NCBI GenBank assembly: GCA_023333565.1
Contig: JAJKFH010000044.1
Coordinates: forward strand, 372,001 to 436,000
Length of the DNA: 64,000 bases
Source: Puffinus mauretanicus
Lineage: Eukaryota > Chordata > Aves > Procellariiformes > Procellariidae
Direction of reading: 5' to 3'
Position numbers and translations under genes: made by a program. Shown here in pieces: positions 1 to 12,687 of this stretch; the stretch's first letter is position 1; each line of letters starts with the position of its first letter. The notes below the pieces were generated by a model. It searched no databases, was not told where the DNA came from, and saw only the letters and a program-made list of their open reading frames with translations.

Positions 1-3000
1 CCTCGCAGAGGGGACACGGGGGCTCTCGGGGAGCTAATCCCCACCCGGGTGCGACCATGGTCATTGCAGCAGCCCTGGGCGCTGCAGCATGCAGAGTGGT
101 GCCAAACCAACAACAACTTGATCCTGGCTTTAATGTTGTCACTTAAGTAAGAATTCAGTTACACTAAAGGTATCTCCCATCTTAAAAATGCACCTCTTTA
201 ACCCGAGTTTGCAGCATTGCAGTATGACAGCTGATGCGGATGTCTGTATTTACAAGCATTTATAAAAATGTATTGGTTAATTGGCCCTTCTGCCAACAGT
301 CATGAATTCAAGCATGCTTTTCTCATTCAGAATCAGAAGCAAAACATACTCAGCTTTTGAAATCAACTCAAACACTACAAATATGTCACAGCCATGTCCC
401 TTGCTGGGCACATTATATCCACTTTTCACAATGAAGCAAATGCTGGTATTTACATTCTTCCATGTCGGTTTTTCAGCTTATGCTGCAGAGAAAAGCTTTT
501 CTATCTGATTGTTTTCCATTTCAATTTAACTAGAAACACAGAATATTTTCATTATTATTTGGACTTATTCACTCAAAGTGAAAGAAGAACTGAGAAAGTA
601 AGGAAGCTTGTTTTCCTCCCCCAATCTATGAATAAAACTCTGGTGGGAAAGGAATGAGATCTCATTATTCTAAGAACTTGAGGGATTTGGCGCCAGGTTT
701 TCAAATGTATTAAGGTGACTAGACATGAAGAGAGAGAGCAAATGTCAGACTCCCACTGAAATCAAGGGGAGCTAAGCAGATGCCTAAACCGCTCAGGCAA
801 TTTTGAAATCTCACTAGATACTTGCTTGTTTTCTGGCACTTAAATACCTTTGAGAATTTGTAATGAGAATCACTCATACAAACCAAATTTTCCTTTGTTT
901 AAAAGATCAGTCAGCTTTAAATACAAAAGATATGTACTGATAAATTTACTTTTCATCTTGTGTGTCCAGTACATTCAAGCAACATTTATTTAAGTGATAA
1001 AGACAGAATTTAAAATGTTGTTTTGCTTTAATTTTAATTGAATTTCAGCTTTCATCCAAATGCGGTTTGATACAAATCAAAAGAATAAAAAAATAATCAG
1101 AAGCCAGTAAAGGCATGGCATCCCATTTCCTATATGCAAAAATTAAAACCTAAATGTATTTATAAAAAGCTACTTAACTGCTTAAACAAACACTCATAAT
1201 GGATCTTCCCGTGAGCAAAAGCACTGTATTTAGTGTGAAGATTATGGTGATTTGCAAATCGATACGTTTGAATGGCTATAGCAACCAGAGCGAAGCAAGC
1301 TTTCTCTGGGGAAGAAAAAACCCCAAGACCCAACAAAAACTCATGCAAATACAACTGAAGCCCAGAGTAAGATTCCACCTTGCTTTTTTAAGGGGTGTTT
1401 TAAGTCTCTTATTTCCCAGGTGCCTTCGCGCAAGCAGCAGCAGTGGCACAGCCCAGGCACGAGTCGGGGCCCAGGGGCTGTGGGCAGGCGGGACCCCTCT
1501 CGCCCCCGCACCAGGACCAACCAGGTCTTTAAGAAAACTGCGACAGAGTTGAGCTCACACCTCCTGTACTTCCCGCCTGCTACCTGGAAACCCTTTGGGA
1601 AGAAATTCCTGTCTTTGGGACCTTCTTTCCTGTGGGTAAGGCTGCACTGCTCCCCGAGGAGGAGGAGGAGGATATTCGTAAGAGAGGCAGGAACCAAAGC
1701 CTAGGTCTGCCCTTACCCTTTGTGCTGCTGCCCGAACCGTGACTCTGGTGCTTCAGCTCGGTTCACATTCGTTACCCAACACACCCGCTTCAGCAGATGA
1801 CTCCTGAGCAAGTTTGAGGCACTTTTGTTTGTTTACAAGAGTGCGAAGGAGGTTCATGCCGGAAGAGTGCCTGGGGACGGGGCGCAGCTCCAGCCACCCA
1901 GCTGGCAGCCGCCGTGCCGCAGTCCATTATCCTCTGCTAGCACCAAACCACAAGAAAAATCAACACCCTCCAGAAAAGAAAAGCTCATTGAGAGGAAACT
2001 GGTGCAAGGAAACAAGTTTCTATCTCTTGAATTGAAATCAAAGAAAGTAAATGAGTTATTCTTCTTGCAGAGAAATTAATCTGTCACTTGCTATTCACTG
2101 CGGGCTGGGTGCTGAGGAAGCCAGCCGCAGGCACCCGGCTCGGGTGCTCTGCAAGAGCGGAAAGACAACACATTCTCTTCACGCCAAGCACATGCTGATG
2201 TTTCCAGCAATTTCAGTACCAAGAAAGACTAATCCTTTCTCAGGGTCCAGTTTGCTCCAAACAGCAGCTGTAATTAAGACAAACCATCCACTTTCCAGAG
2301 CGTGGCGGCTGCTGCGGGGTCACAGGCCCTGGAAGAGGCTGGAGAAGACCGACCTCCTCCCTCGCACTGGCTGTGTGACAAGCTCTCACACAGGCCATTA
2401 GGCAGCAGCAAATAGACACCTCATTGATTCCCACAGAAACGTCAAATAATTGATTTCATGACACACCACAACGATGTTTAACTGCTGTCTCGGAGGCTGG
2501 CTCGGTGTGTCTCCACACCCGCCTGGAGCCCCCCAACGCGAGCAGGACGGAGGCCCTGCAGAGGCCCACACGCAGAGGAGGCGGAGGCCGAGCCCTCGCA
2601 GAGGACTGGGGGCAGCCCCCGCCGTCCTGCCAGCAGCGCCTCCCCAGCGGGGACACCTCCTCCACACGGGACACGGCCGGGATGTACCGGCTTTGGCCGG
2701 GATAGAGCTAAATTTCTTCACAGTAGCTGGTATAGGGCTATGTTTTGGATTTGCGCTGAAAACAGTAATGACAACACAGGGCTGTGTTAGTTCCTGCTGA
2801 GCAGCACTTGCACAGCGCCAGGGGCTGTCCTGCTCCTCGCCCTGCCCTGCCAGCGAGCAGGCTGGGGGTGCGCAAGGGTTTGGGAGGGGACACCGCTGAG
2901 AGAGCTGACCCCAACGGACCCAAGGGATATTCCAGACCATAGGACGTCGTGCTCAGCAATAAAAGCTGGGGGCAGGAGAAGGAAGGGGGGATGTTTGGAG

Positions 3001-6000
3001 TGACGGAGTTTGTCTTCCCAAGTCATAGTCACGTCTGATGGAGCTCTGCTGTCCTGGTGATGGCTGAACACTTGCCTGCAATGGGAAGCAGTGAATGAAT
3101 TCCTGATTTTGCTTGGTGTGCACGTGCAGCTTTCGCTTTACCTGTTAAACTGTCTTCATCTCAAGCCACCACTTTTTTCACTTTTACCCTTCTGTTTCTC
3201 TCCAAAGACACACTGAAATCCAGGTCAACTGTTACCAGAGGAGGATGGTGGGCCATCCAGGGGCAGCCTTCACATGTTCTCAGCCATTAGGTCCTGCTGT
3301 CCTGCCCTTTGTTCGTTAGTTTGTCTGGGTAAAGAAGGAGAAGTCAGAGACAAGCGAGAGGTCTCCTGTGGCAGACAGGCAGGACGGGCCTCATTTGCGC
3401 CCGGCTTTCCTACACCAGTTGATGAGGTCCGATGTGTTTCTTGCTGAAGAGGGGGGCCCTGGGACACAGATGGCGCTGACGGCAGTGCAAAGCAGCAAAC
3501 AGCAAGACACGCCCCTGTTCTTCATCCTCAAGTCTTGAATCCTTGCCCCAGCCTTGATCACCTTCAGCCACTATTAATGCAAAATCCTCCCCTGGCCCAG
3601 GCAAGCACAAGCCCACCATCTCAAAGGCAGGTGCAGCCCCCCCTCACACGCTGCCTCCGCTGCCACAGGCTGCACCAGCACACATGGTCGCTCCCGCCTC
3701 TGGCTCCAGTGGCCTGTCTCTTCCCAAGGTCCTTCACAGCCTGCGCCAGCTCCTTTCTGCTGTCTCCTCCTGGCATCGCCGTGGCCATGGCGTTCGCTCC
3801 CCTCACCCAGGCGCACCTCGGGCAAAGACGTTCCCCGCATCCCACTGCTCCACAGAGCAGGGCTACCATCCCCTCCTTGCTACAACCACCCCTCTCACGC
3901 ACTAACCCCAACAGGAAAGGTGGTGACAGTCACGCTGCGGACCTGCCGCGGGTGTTGTCTACCAAGCTGACACTTTCTCGTTGCTTCGTCACCCTCGGTC
4001 TGCCTGCAACCCCTGCCTGCACCCGCCCCAGCCCCACACGAGGGCTGTTATTCTTCTCTAACTGTACAGTTTGCAGCATGAGAGGATCGCTGTCTGCGGC
4101 CAGCACATCTGGCTCTACGCTAATGTCAGTCATCTACAACAGTAATGGCATACGTGCTCCTAATAATTACTTTAAGTGTGTTTTAAGTATGTTGCTTCTT
4201 TCCCTTTCAAGGTGGTAATATCCCAAGTCTCTCGGTAGCACAATGTCCTTTGTGGACATTTTGGTAAATGCCAAGATTTTTCTGCATGGATTTTCATTTA
4301 TAAGCACAATGGGATTGCCCTTTTCTAACACGCACTTTTTGCACTCCCATTTCTAAATGGTCTACTGCAATTCAGTGGGAAAAATATCTATAAGAAATAC
4401 CACTGCCTGCAGATCCCCAGAGGCACAAGGGATTGAGGCTGATTGACCGATTTTACCAAGTCACTTCATTTTTGCTAGCAATACAAGAAATCAGTTTCCC
4501 CACTTCTTAGAACAAGTCTTGTCTTTCTTTTTTAATGGCAGTTAAGAATCATGTTTCAAGGTCATTAAAAGATTCAAGTAGTGTATCCTGCCACTAAAAG
4601 TCAAATTCTAAACTCCGAACATTTTCATACTTTGCTCTCATTCAGATGAGACCATTAGCCACAGGCCTAAAGATTTTGCACGTACCACAGCCTCAGGAGC
4701 GGTCCCACCATCCTGTTAGACCTGAAGATAATCCTTCACAGCCCTTTAAATTACCGGATCTCACAAAAAAGGGTATTTCACTGCCCAACCGATTAGGCAT
4801 CGCTACAAATAACAGGGAAGCCTCACGCCTCGAGCAACGTGTACGGTCTGCACCACACCACAGAGGCATCACCTCCGCGCATCTGCTTTCCCAGAAGAAA
4901 ACACCAACCCCTAAATGCACAGACAGAAGCAGAAACCCCCGCAGTAGCCGACCCAACACGTAAGCCTGTACAAGCCTGCAGTGGTGGAGGAGCCAGCCAT
5001 TCCCCGAGTCAGCCCAGAGACACTGCCTCACTGCGTGTTCGATGTGGAGAATGAACCCCCCACCCGGTCCTGTCCTGCCACCAGCCCCTGCAGCATCCCT
5101 CCACAGGGTCGGTCGCATGGCAGGAGGCCTGCCCCCCCACGGCCCCTTGCCCAGTGGTGCCTGGAGCAGCCGCAGAGGAGGCGGCACAGCAGATCGGGCA
5201 GGAGCAGGCAGTACCGTGCTCTTCGCTCGGGGTCTGCAGTCCCCAGCAGTTTGCCAGTTTCTCTGCTCAGCCCGCCGCCGTCCCAGAGAGGAGCCCATGT
5301 CCCTCTGCTCTCCGACCCCCTCTCAACCTCAAGCCAGCTGCCGGGAGGCTGCACATGCACGGTCTGCTCTCACCCTCTCCCAGCGAAAGAGCGTCGATCT
5401 GTGCCGGGCGGGTAAGTCATGCCACTGCTGGCTCTCAGCACCAGCACGGCTCCAACGAGTGGCCAGCATGAGCACGTCTCCCACTTGCGCCCCTCCTGGC
5501 ACTACCCCCTGCAGCTGCCTCCACTGCCTCCCTCGCACTGCACCGCTGCAGGAGCAGCCCCAGGGCAGGACAAGGGCTCCTCTTCTGCCCCCACAAGCAC
5601 CATGGCCCACAGTGCCCACGGGCTCGGGGAAAACACTAGCCAAAGGAAACCCTCATCAGCATCTTCTTGATGGAAGCAAAAGGGAGTGGAGATGCAGCAT
5701 GATGCTCAGGTGACACATTTTATCAGCAAGGGATGGTTTAAAAATAAACAATATGAAGGAAATTTGTTTTTTAAGTAGAAATTAAAGCATGGAGATTAAG
5801 TGAATATTTAATAAAGTGCATTTATGGCTACTACACACTTGTAGGGGAAGTCCTCAGACGCTGCCGCTCAGGTCTCCCTGTGGCAGGTGCCTCCAGCCCT
5901 CCCTCCAGCAGGCACGGTCTCTCACTGGCAAGGCTCAGGAGGACCATGATTCATGCTTGCTGGAGCCAGGAAGATGCTGAGAGCTTTCCAGATTTGCTGC

Positions 6001-7981
6001 CTGGATATTCTTATGCCACCAGACAGAAGCCTCATGACTTTAAGCTTTGTGAGTCAAACCCGAACCCTAGCAGCATTTTGTTTCTTGTTTCTGCAGCTCT
6101 GCAAACCGAAGACAGAGGACCTGCTTCTTGCAAACAGAAGACAAAGGACTTGCTTCTTCCCCCGAAGAAGATTTTCACCTTTAGGGCAGGTCAAGCCCTT
6201 GGGGAGAAGGTTTTCTTCCCTTCTGCTTTACATCTGCAGCTCCACCTAGCTCAGCTCTTGCTGTTGTACCTGTTAACTGAAAATTTACAACCCTTGCCTG
6301 CCTGTCTCTTGCAGAGCAGATGTGACCAGAAGCAAAGCACCACCCTGCAGACCCACGGCAGGAGCCATGCACGGCGCCCTGGGCTCAGCACAACGCGGGC
6401 TGCCAGGAGGCCGGGGAGGAGGCACAGCACCCAGGCGCACCTCCGCAGTCGCCTGGCCCTGCGCACCTCCTGCGCGTCTCGGAGACGCTGGCTGTCAGGC
6501 AAGAGCAGCCGAGCAGCTGAGAAGGGTCAAGGCAGACAACGGCACGCGTATTGTCAGAGGGCAAAAGGAAAACAGCCAAGGGAAGCGGTCACTCTGCACA
6601 GGGGGTCTCCAAGGGAACTCATGATATACAGCAACAAGGGAGCTAGCTGGGAGCCCTGGGGTCCCGGCCAGTCCCATGCCCTTCCTAAAGAGGAACCCCC
6701 AAAGCCTCTCTGCACAGCCTTCCCCAGCACAGTGCCCTCCACACACAGGCCATCCCCATGAGCCTCTCCACACCACCGCTCCCTGCCCCAGCCCTTCCCC
6801 ATGGACTCTCCCAGAAAATGAGTTTGATAGGGGCCGCAGGTGTCCTCGTGCCACCCAACAGTTCGAATGCTGCCCAGTGTGTTAGAGCCACCCAGCTGTG
6901 CAATGGCCACCGCGCTGCCGGAGTCCACCTTCTTCCTCCTGTTGCAAAGATCCCATGCGCTGCTGGCCCCGGCCTCCCAGGAACCATCAAAGTCCCCACG
7001 GGGCCATATGCCATCTCAAGGCACAATTATTAGTGGCAGCAGAAATCTTCTGATGGTTCCAGACCTCTCCACAATTATTGTTCTTAATTTCTTAGGCAAG
7101 AAGTGACATCATGGGACCACCGCAGCTGTCCAGGGGAAGAGCAATGCAAGAGGGCATCCAGCCAACACGTGCCCAAGGCCTGGTCACATTAGCATCCCTG
7201 ATCCTCCAGCTTTGCCAGCTAGGGCATCCCTGGCCACAGAGCCCAGTGGTTTTGGTGGGGCATCTCTCCTCCCAGGAAATGCCCATGCATGCAAAAGCAC
7301 CATTCCTGCCACACTCCCTGTTCTCTAAACATCCAGACAGTCCATTCAGTGCCTGCACCATTAATCTTGACACATGCCTTGACCACTACCCACGACATGT
7401 GGGGGCTGCAGTAGACCAAGAGCGCTTTCCACTTCACATGTGGATCCTACCAGCGAAACCCTGACCCAAATACATGGGTTAAAGCCAGAGACAAAGCAAT
7501 GAGCCTGTGTGCAAGGCGAAGGTGTGCTGCATCCTCTCGCTGGGGGAAGGGAAGGCGTGCTCCTCAATGTGCACCATTGTGCTCTCCAGGCATTTAGCAA
7601 CTCCTCCATGCCAGAGAATAAAGCTTCTCTTCAGCTGGCCCATCATGCGTTTCTCTGCCTCACCACCCCATGGAAAGCCGACCCCATGCTCTCCTGCAGA
7701 GCCTAGTCCAACCACACACCTGCCTGCTAGCACAAGTAAGCAGTGCAAGTCTGTCCCTGTGTGGGCACTCTACCATGGCTCGATGGGGTCCTTCAGCTTA
7801 CCCCCACCAAAACCACCCCAGACTTTGGCAAGCACCATCCATTCCTCGTGAGTGTTTTGCAGGCTGGCAAGCAGGAAAGACTGAAACATCCCAAAACCTG
7901 GTATCCTCTCTGTGATAGGCCACCATCAGTGCTGAACATGCTACCAGGGCTTTGAGCTTGCCAGCTAGACTCCAGCCTTAC
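1..7981 (-). other. SHANK3 intron 3 (partial), no exon seen
   Basis: Runs from the exon 3 donor to the window edge. I found no ankyrin-type exon on the minus strand and no gene on the plus strand. 100-1350 and 4100-4650 are AT-rich and unremarkable. 1420-1720, 2480-2720, 3500-4080 and 5000-5650 are GC-rich, and the long frames there are stop-poor shadows. Apart from a 29-bp tandem duplication at 6101-6158, listed separately, nothing else is supportable. Confidence 0.7.
6101..6158 (+). repeat. 29-bp tandem duplication
   Basis: Two adjacent copies (6101-6129 and 6130-6158) opening GCAAACCGAAGACA and GCAAACAGAAGACA and both ending TGCTTCTT, with three mismatches. A small local duplication in intron 3. 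Confidence 0.85.
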
Positions 7982-8053
7982 CTTTGTATGGAGCTTGGCA
8001 AATTGCTTATCATCCAGCAAAGTCTGGGTGTACACACGCCTTTTGTACCGGAA
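7982..8053 (-). CDS. SHANK3: SHANK3 coding exon 3 (end of SPN domain)
   Basis: 24 codons, phase 0 at both ends: FRYKRRVYTQTLLDDKQF then AKLHTK. The acceptor is cttcccttttgcag and the donor is AAG|GTAAGG. This is the end of the SPN domain and the linker to the ankyrin repeats. FRYKRRVY and DDKQFAKLHTK match SHANK3; SHANK1 and SHANK2 have a DEKQLAKLHTK form (from memory). Joined to exon 2 it reads PYLE-FRYK without interruption. The next exon, which would open the ankyrin region, is not seen between 1 and 7981, so it must lie outside the window. An ancient CR1 relic starts about 80 bp upstream of the acceptor, in intron 2. Confidence 0.95.
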
Positions 8054-8129
8054 CTGCAAAAGGGAAGAATATCATATATGAGATGAACAAAACCCACTCA
8101 GCATCAAACCACTCTCAAGCCGCTCCAGT

Positions 8130-9495
8130 AAACGTCATCTTGCATGAAGACATTCAGTCTAGATCTGAAAACAACAACAGATACAGAATATACTGTTCTC
8201 TTTCATAATTTGTTCTAATAGTTAATTGTTTTCCTCACTAAAGAAATTCTGACCAGTTTTTCATATGAATCTGTCTGGCTTCAGCTTCCAGATGGTGTGG
8301 GCTTTGTTTTGCTTCTTCCCAATTAATTAGGGATCTCTCTAACAACAGAATGGTTTTCCCTAGGACGGTTCTTACACAGGTGGTCTAGAGCCGACTTCCC
8401 TGTAAGCAGGCTGAGCTCTAAATCTCTCATCGAGGGATCTTCTCTTCTGTTCTCAGATCATTTCTGCTGCTCTTTTCTATGCCATGCCTCTTTCCAACGT
8501 CCTTTCAAGTGTACTGACTGTCATCCACACACTGCTCCAATACCAACCACTTCCACCCCAACCACTCCTAAAACCAACTCACCACTTGTCAGGTACACCC
8601 TGAAGGATTACAGGGTCACACTGTGCCGCAGCATCACACTGGGAATTGCTGTTAGATTTCCTGCCCAAAAGGCTCAAAAATTTTCTTCAGAAACTTTGTT
8701 TTCCACAATGAGAGTCCTTCCTTTGCAAGCAATCCCTGGCCCTGTATGTATGTCATTTGGGTGATTTAGAGCATACTTTGACACTTGCACCTGGGTGGCA
8801 GTGTGCCCTACTCTTGCATCAAAGCCGATGTAGCCTGGCTTCCCTCTCTCAGACCTGCCTCGCTGATGCTCTGCCCTGGCCCCCACTTACCAAATGACCT
8901 AGACAGCGCAGTCGACATTGTTATATTCTCTGCCAAACTTTGTGCAATCAGATTTTATCAGCAGTGATTTTACATTTACACCCAGATCCCTGGGGTAACC
9001 ACATCAAGCTTGACATTGGTCCTTAAGAAACCCCACAAGAAATACATCTATGCAGTGATGATTGCAGTGATGATTGCAGTGACAACTGCTTTTTATCATC
9101 TATTAGCCAGTGGCTCATGTCCTACTGATGTTTTATAGTGCTAATCCTGAACTTGAATATCATGTAGAACAAAATCAAGTACCCCCAAGTGGCTGCTACC
9201 TTTGTATAGTTATCTTTATCAAGCAGAATTACAATTTCCTTAAAGAATGAAATTGGATTTGTTTGATTAGATCTTCTTCCAATGCATGAATTGTATTCTG
9301 AGATTTTGAATTGCTATGAACTTAATCCTCCATCAACATTCATTATTTCAGCTGGAACTGACACCAAATTATCTTTGGACTAAGCTTATCCCACTTACTT
9401 TTCAATACTGGCAAAATATTAGCACATTTTCAGTCTATCATTTCAGTACAAGTACAAACTTGTACTACTGGGCAGATGCTTTCTCACATAACTCT
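8130..9495 (-). mobile_element. Ancient CR1 LINE relic (RT to 3' end), interrupted
   Basis: Heavily diverged CR1 in minus orientation. On the plus strand it follows, in order, the reverse complement of old amniote (turtle/crocodile-type) CR1: the 3' segment around TTTGTTCTAATAGTTAATTG (8205-8230), the block with TCATTTCTGCTGCTCTTTTC (about 8458), the GCAGCATCACACTGGGA block (8626-8642), the TTTATCAGCAGTGATTTTAC block (8953), the TAGCCAGT block (9105) and the AAAGAATGAAATTGGATTTG block (9242). No frame survives. Copies of this age normally pre-date modern birds. A 12-bp unit (TGCAGTGATGAT) has expanded to 2.7 copies at 9051-9082. The family call is from memory of the consensus, not a search. 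Confidence 0.72.
8784..8883 (+). repeat. 100-bp inverted duplicate, copy A (inside CR1 relic)
   Basis: Matches the reverse complement of 9818-9917 at about 97 of 100 positions; the differences fall in one short block (CCCTAC against CATTGC). CR1-like sequence is recognisable on both sides (GCATACTTTGACACTTGCACC before, CCCACTTACCAAATGACC after), so this copy looks inserted. Confidence 0.93.
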
Positions 9496-9817
9496 TTTTT
9501 TTTAATCATTCTCGCTCCCTTGGCAGAAGCTGCCAGTGTCAGGGATCCTCTGCGCATCCCTACGCAGTCATGCAAGCACTCTTCACGCCCAGCACCACAG
9601 TTAGAGGGTCTGCAAATGAGCTCCGCTCCCAGCCTCCGCCTCCAAGCCCTGGGCAGCGCTCTGGCTGAGCCAGGGCAGCGCTGCTCTGCGGACCGCTCGC
9701 TTTCGGCTTCCTGCTCGAACGCGCCGGCTCAGGTGGACTCGCCCACTGCTGCTCTCCTAGCGCTCGACCTTGGGGAAGGTCCTGCAGGGCTCCCAGCTGC
9801 CCCACGCTACGCAGGCA

Positions 9818-9917
9818 GGGGCCAGGGCAGAGCATCAGCGAGGCAGGTCTGAGAGAGGGAAGCCAGGCTACATCGGCTTTGATGCAAGAGCAATGCACAC
9901 TGCCACCCAGGTGCAAG
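9818..9917 (-). repeat. 100-bp inverted duplicate, copy B (probable source)
   Basis: Inverted partner of 8784-8883, 934 bp away. It lies outside the CR1 relic in GC-richer unique sequence, so it is the likelier source. Confidence 0.93.
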
Positions 9918-11793
9918 GCAAAAACCTCATCTGAGAAGAGTTAAGCTGTGCAACACATAGTCAGCTGCTCAACACTGAACAGCAAACTTCTGAAGAAGCG
10001 ACTGAAGTGGGCAGCCGACCCTGAGCTAGTCACATCCCAACGGTTTTGCTCCAACAGTTCGCCCACGGACTGGACTTGCGCAGGGAGGACATACAGGCAC
10101 GAGAATTTCCAAATCTCATCCAAATTTACAAGGTGCGTGAACTGAATGTGTGATGATTAATAATGGTGAGAACACAACGGTGTGTTTGGCATGCAAACAA
10201 AATAACTACCTCATTAAGAAGGACACATTAAATTTCTGATAGTAGATAACAACCAGTAAGACAATATGCAATACAGTCAATATCCCCAAACGTACGTGAG
10301 GGTAACTGTATCTCAGTAGGTGGGCAGGTAAACCCCACTCCATGTTGCTTGATCACCAACACACTGCGTTGCAGCTGCTATTTTATCCTGATAAAGGAGT
10401 CTGGAGTACCTACAGCTCTCCCTGGCATAGAACAGAGCCAGCATCCCACCTCTCCAGGGAACTACTGCAGATACCTGCTTTTTAGTGTAAATTTTCTGTC
10501 AATATGTACAAACCCCTCATTTATCTGATTACCTTTATATGCAGCCCTGAGGGCTAATTTATCTTTTGGGTTCAAGAAACCTCAGTGGTATCAGTATAGG
10601 ATTTATGTCCTGTAAAGAGATTCTGGATTTTTGGTTTTCCAATAGGATTCTCCATGCTCAGCTGCCATTCCTATCAAGTTATGAAGAATCAAAATGACAC
10701 ACAACAAATATCCATGTCAAGTCTACATTTAGATGTGTGTGCTAAGACATTAAGTGTGGACATTATGCTAAATTACACAAAAACAAAGCATTAAAGCCTG
10801 TATAAGAAACATTAAGGAATTTACTACCTCATAGGTTTATTTGCAAGCATTCTTAATGTTGTTCCAAGTGTTTTTGTCTAAGTTTGCTAAGAAATTGTGC
10901 TGCATTTTCTTTCCAAATTAGTCAGGATTAGTTATAATAACAGCATTCACGCTTGCATTTATAAGAGCTTATGCAGCTTAAGCGTGTAATGCTTTCTAAA
11001 TAGACTTTATGGGTAAAATATAGCACAAGATCCCTAAATTTAGAAGTCCACATGCAGGTAACTAGAGTCCCATTACAGCCAGTGGGGATGTCCACAGTGA
11101 CAGTCAATTGAGCCCAAGAAATGCTGCAGGTCACCTTAGAATAAACATCTACATGCCATCATCTGAATCCCAGCCCAAGGCAAAAGATATAGTAAATGTA
11201 AATACAGAGTTAATTCAGTTAATTTCTGCTCTAGTTAATTTTCTGGAACAGAAAATAGTATAGATTATCCTCCATGCTCGTCACACAAATGAGGTCTATG
11301 CAGGGACAGTCATGTGCTGTCAAAGCACACAATTGCGTTCCAGTCTCTACAGTAACTGTAAATTAAATAAAATATCAAACTCAGGTCCTTCAGCCTTATT
11401 TTCAAAGATCTCCCTATGATTTTCTCTCTGTACCTACAAGACTGGCTTTCCTTCTGTTACTGCAATTTCCCATGACAGTTATGCGCCATTAGAAAAAAAG
11501 AAATTTTGATCAACAGGGTCAGAAAACAGGGAAGCTGTTTCGCAGGGTTATGACAGATGTTATGGAGCTGTCGAGCAGACAGAGTCATGAGGCTCTAAAA
11601 CTCAGAGGCATTTGCCTCAGCTTTCCCTCAATGAATTCTCCATGAGTAAACATACACCCACACAAGTTTCTATGCTTTCACTCCTGGAAGGGAAATGGGA
11701 AAAAGAAGGGGAGGGGGACAGGGGGCATTAATATCTGTGGTGCCTACAGAGACTACAGTGGAAGGCATCATAGAAGTCCTACATACTTATGTG

Positions 11794-11850
11794 CATATAT
11801 ATATATGTATGTATATGTATCTATATTCGTATATATAGATATACACATAT
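11794..11850 (+). repeat. AT/TATG microsatellite next to exon 2 donor
   Basis: Imperfect (AT)n, TATG and TATAGA units followed by an A9 run at about 11853. On the minus strand this places a T-run and then an AT-rich tract within 20-75 nt downstream of the exon 2 donor. Confidence 0.9.
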
Positions 11851-11870
11851 TTAAAAAAAAAGATGGCTAC

Positions 11871-12074
11871 CTCCAAGTAGGGGACAGGAGTGTCTGGATT
11901 CAGGGGGTACTCCCTCAGCAGGCGTTCCTCATCCAGAAACTTCCCAGCCCTGCCGTTGAAGGCCGGCTGGAAGAGCCCGTAGTTCAGAACATCCTTCAGG
12001 CTGTGGTTCAAAGTGCAGAGGATGCGCTGCTTGGAAACCCACACAGGAACATCTGGATTCAACCGTAGACACTT
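11871..12074 (-). CDS. SHANK3: SHANK3 coding exon 2 (core of SPN domain)
   Basis: 68 codons, phase 0 at both ends, from KCLRLNPDVPVW to DTPVPYLE. The acceptor is strong (a pyrimidine-rich tract, then ctctctacag). The donor is weak, GAG|GTAGCC, with C at +5. The exon carries most of the SPN domain. NHSLKDVLNYGLFQP, GRAGKFLDEERLLREYP and DTPVPYLE follow SHANK3 rather than SHANK1 or SHANK2, which have RDANFLEE or RDGKFLDEE and lack the DTP-PYLE form (comparison from memory). The opening Lys corresponds to human Lys22, a Rap1-contact residue, and the Leu of FLDEE to human Leu68, the site of an autism-associated substitution; both are conserved. The exon is 35.6 kb from exon 1 and 3.8 kb from exon 3. 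Confidence 0.95.
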
Positions 12075-12687
12075 CTGTAGAGAGACACAAAGGGCAATTA
12101 GAGCTGAGCATCACCAAGGTCCTGTACTCCATAGCTGCACCCAGGAACAGTCACAGTAAGAACAAGGAGAAGGATAAAATGGGAAAGCCACAATCTTTTC
12201 CATGTTGGTGGATTACAGGAAGAGGAAAAAAAGAGTTAGAGAAGGATGAGACTTAACAGATCCCCCCTAACGCATTTTGTGGGGCTCAAGGCAGGCTCAA
12301 ACCCTGTATGTTATAACATCCTATAAAATATGAGAAGTGTCAAAGAATATTTTATGGCCTAATAAAAGTATAACAGCAAAATTTCACTCAAAATCCCCAA
12401 TAGGGCGTAAAGAGTCTATTGACTTCTCCACCACGGACTTCATAGGTGTGGAAACAAAGGCGGGATGAATGGCAGCACTGTGAGCCCTGCCAGGAGCTGG
12501 AGGCATCCAGTGAGGTCTTCCCAGTGGGAGGAGGGGAGCAGAAGAGCCCTCTGCCTCCCTGCACGGAAAGTCACACTTCCCCATCTCACCCTGTGACTGC
12601 CAGCGGGTTTCCCTGGTATCGTAAGCAGTTTTCCTCCCTCCTCACGACCCAAGTCATGAGATATTTATAGACCATCACCTTCAGGCT

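Larger units (their letters stand above)
8054..11870 (-). other. SHANK3 intron 2
   Basis: Between exons 2 and 3. The first 1.4 kb beside exon 3 is an ancient CR1 relic with an inserted inverted duplicate. 9500-9920 is GC-richer and holds the partner copy of that duplicate. 9920-11790 is AT-rich unique sequence with no supportable feature. An AT microsatellite sits beside the exon 2 donor. Confidence 0.8.

Noticed and set aside
5880..6761. 293-codon plus-strand ORF in intron 3
   Set aside because: Low-complexity Ser/Pro/Arg composition, spans a 29-bp tandem duplication, no family resemblance.
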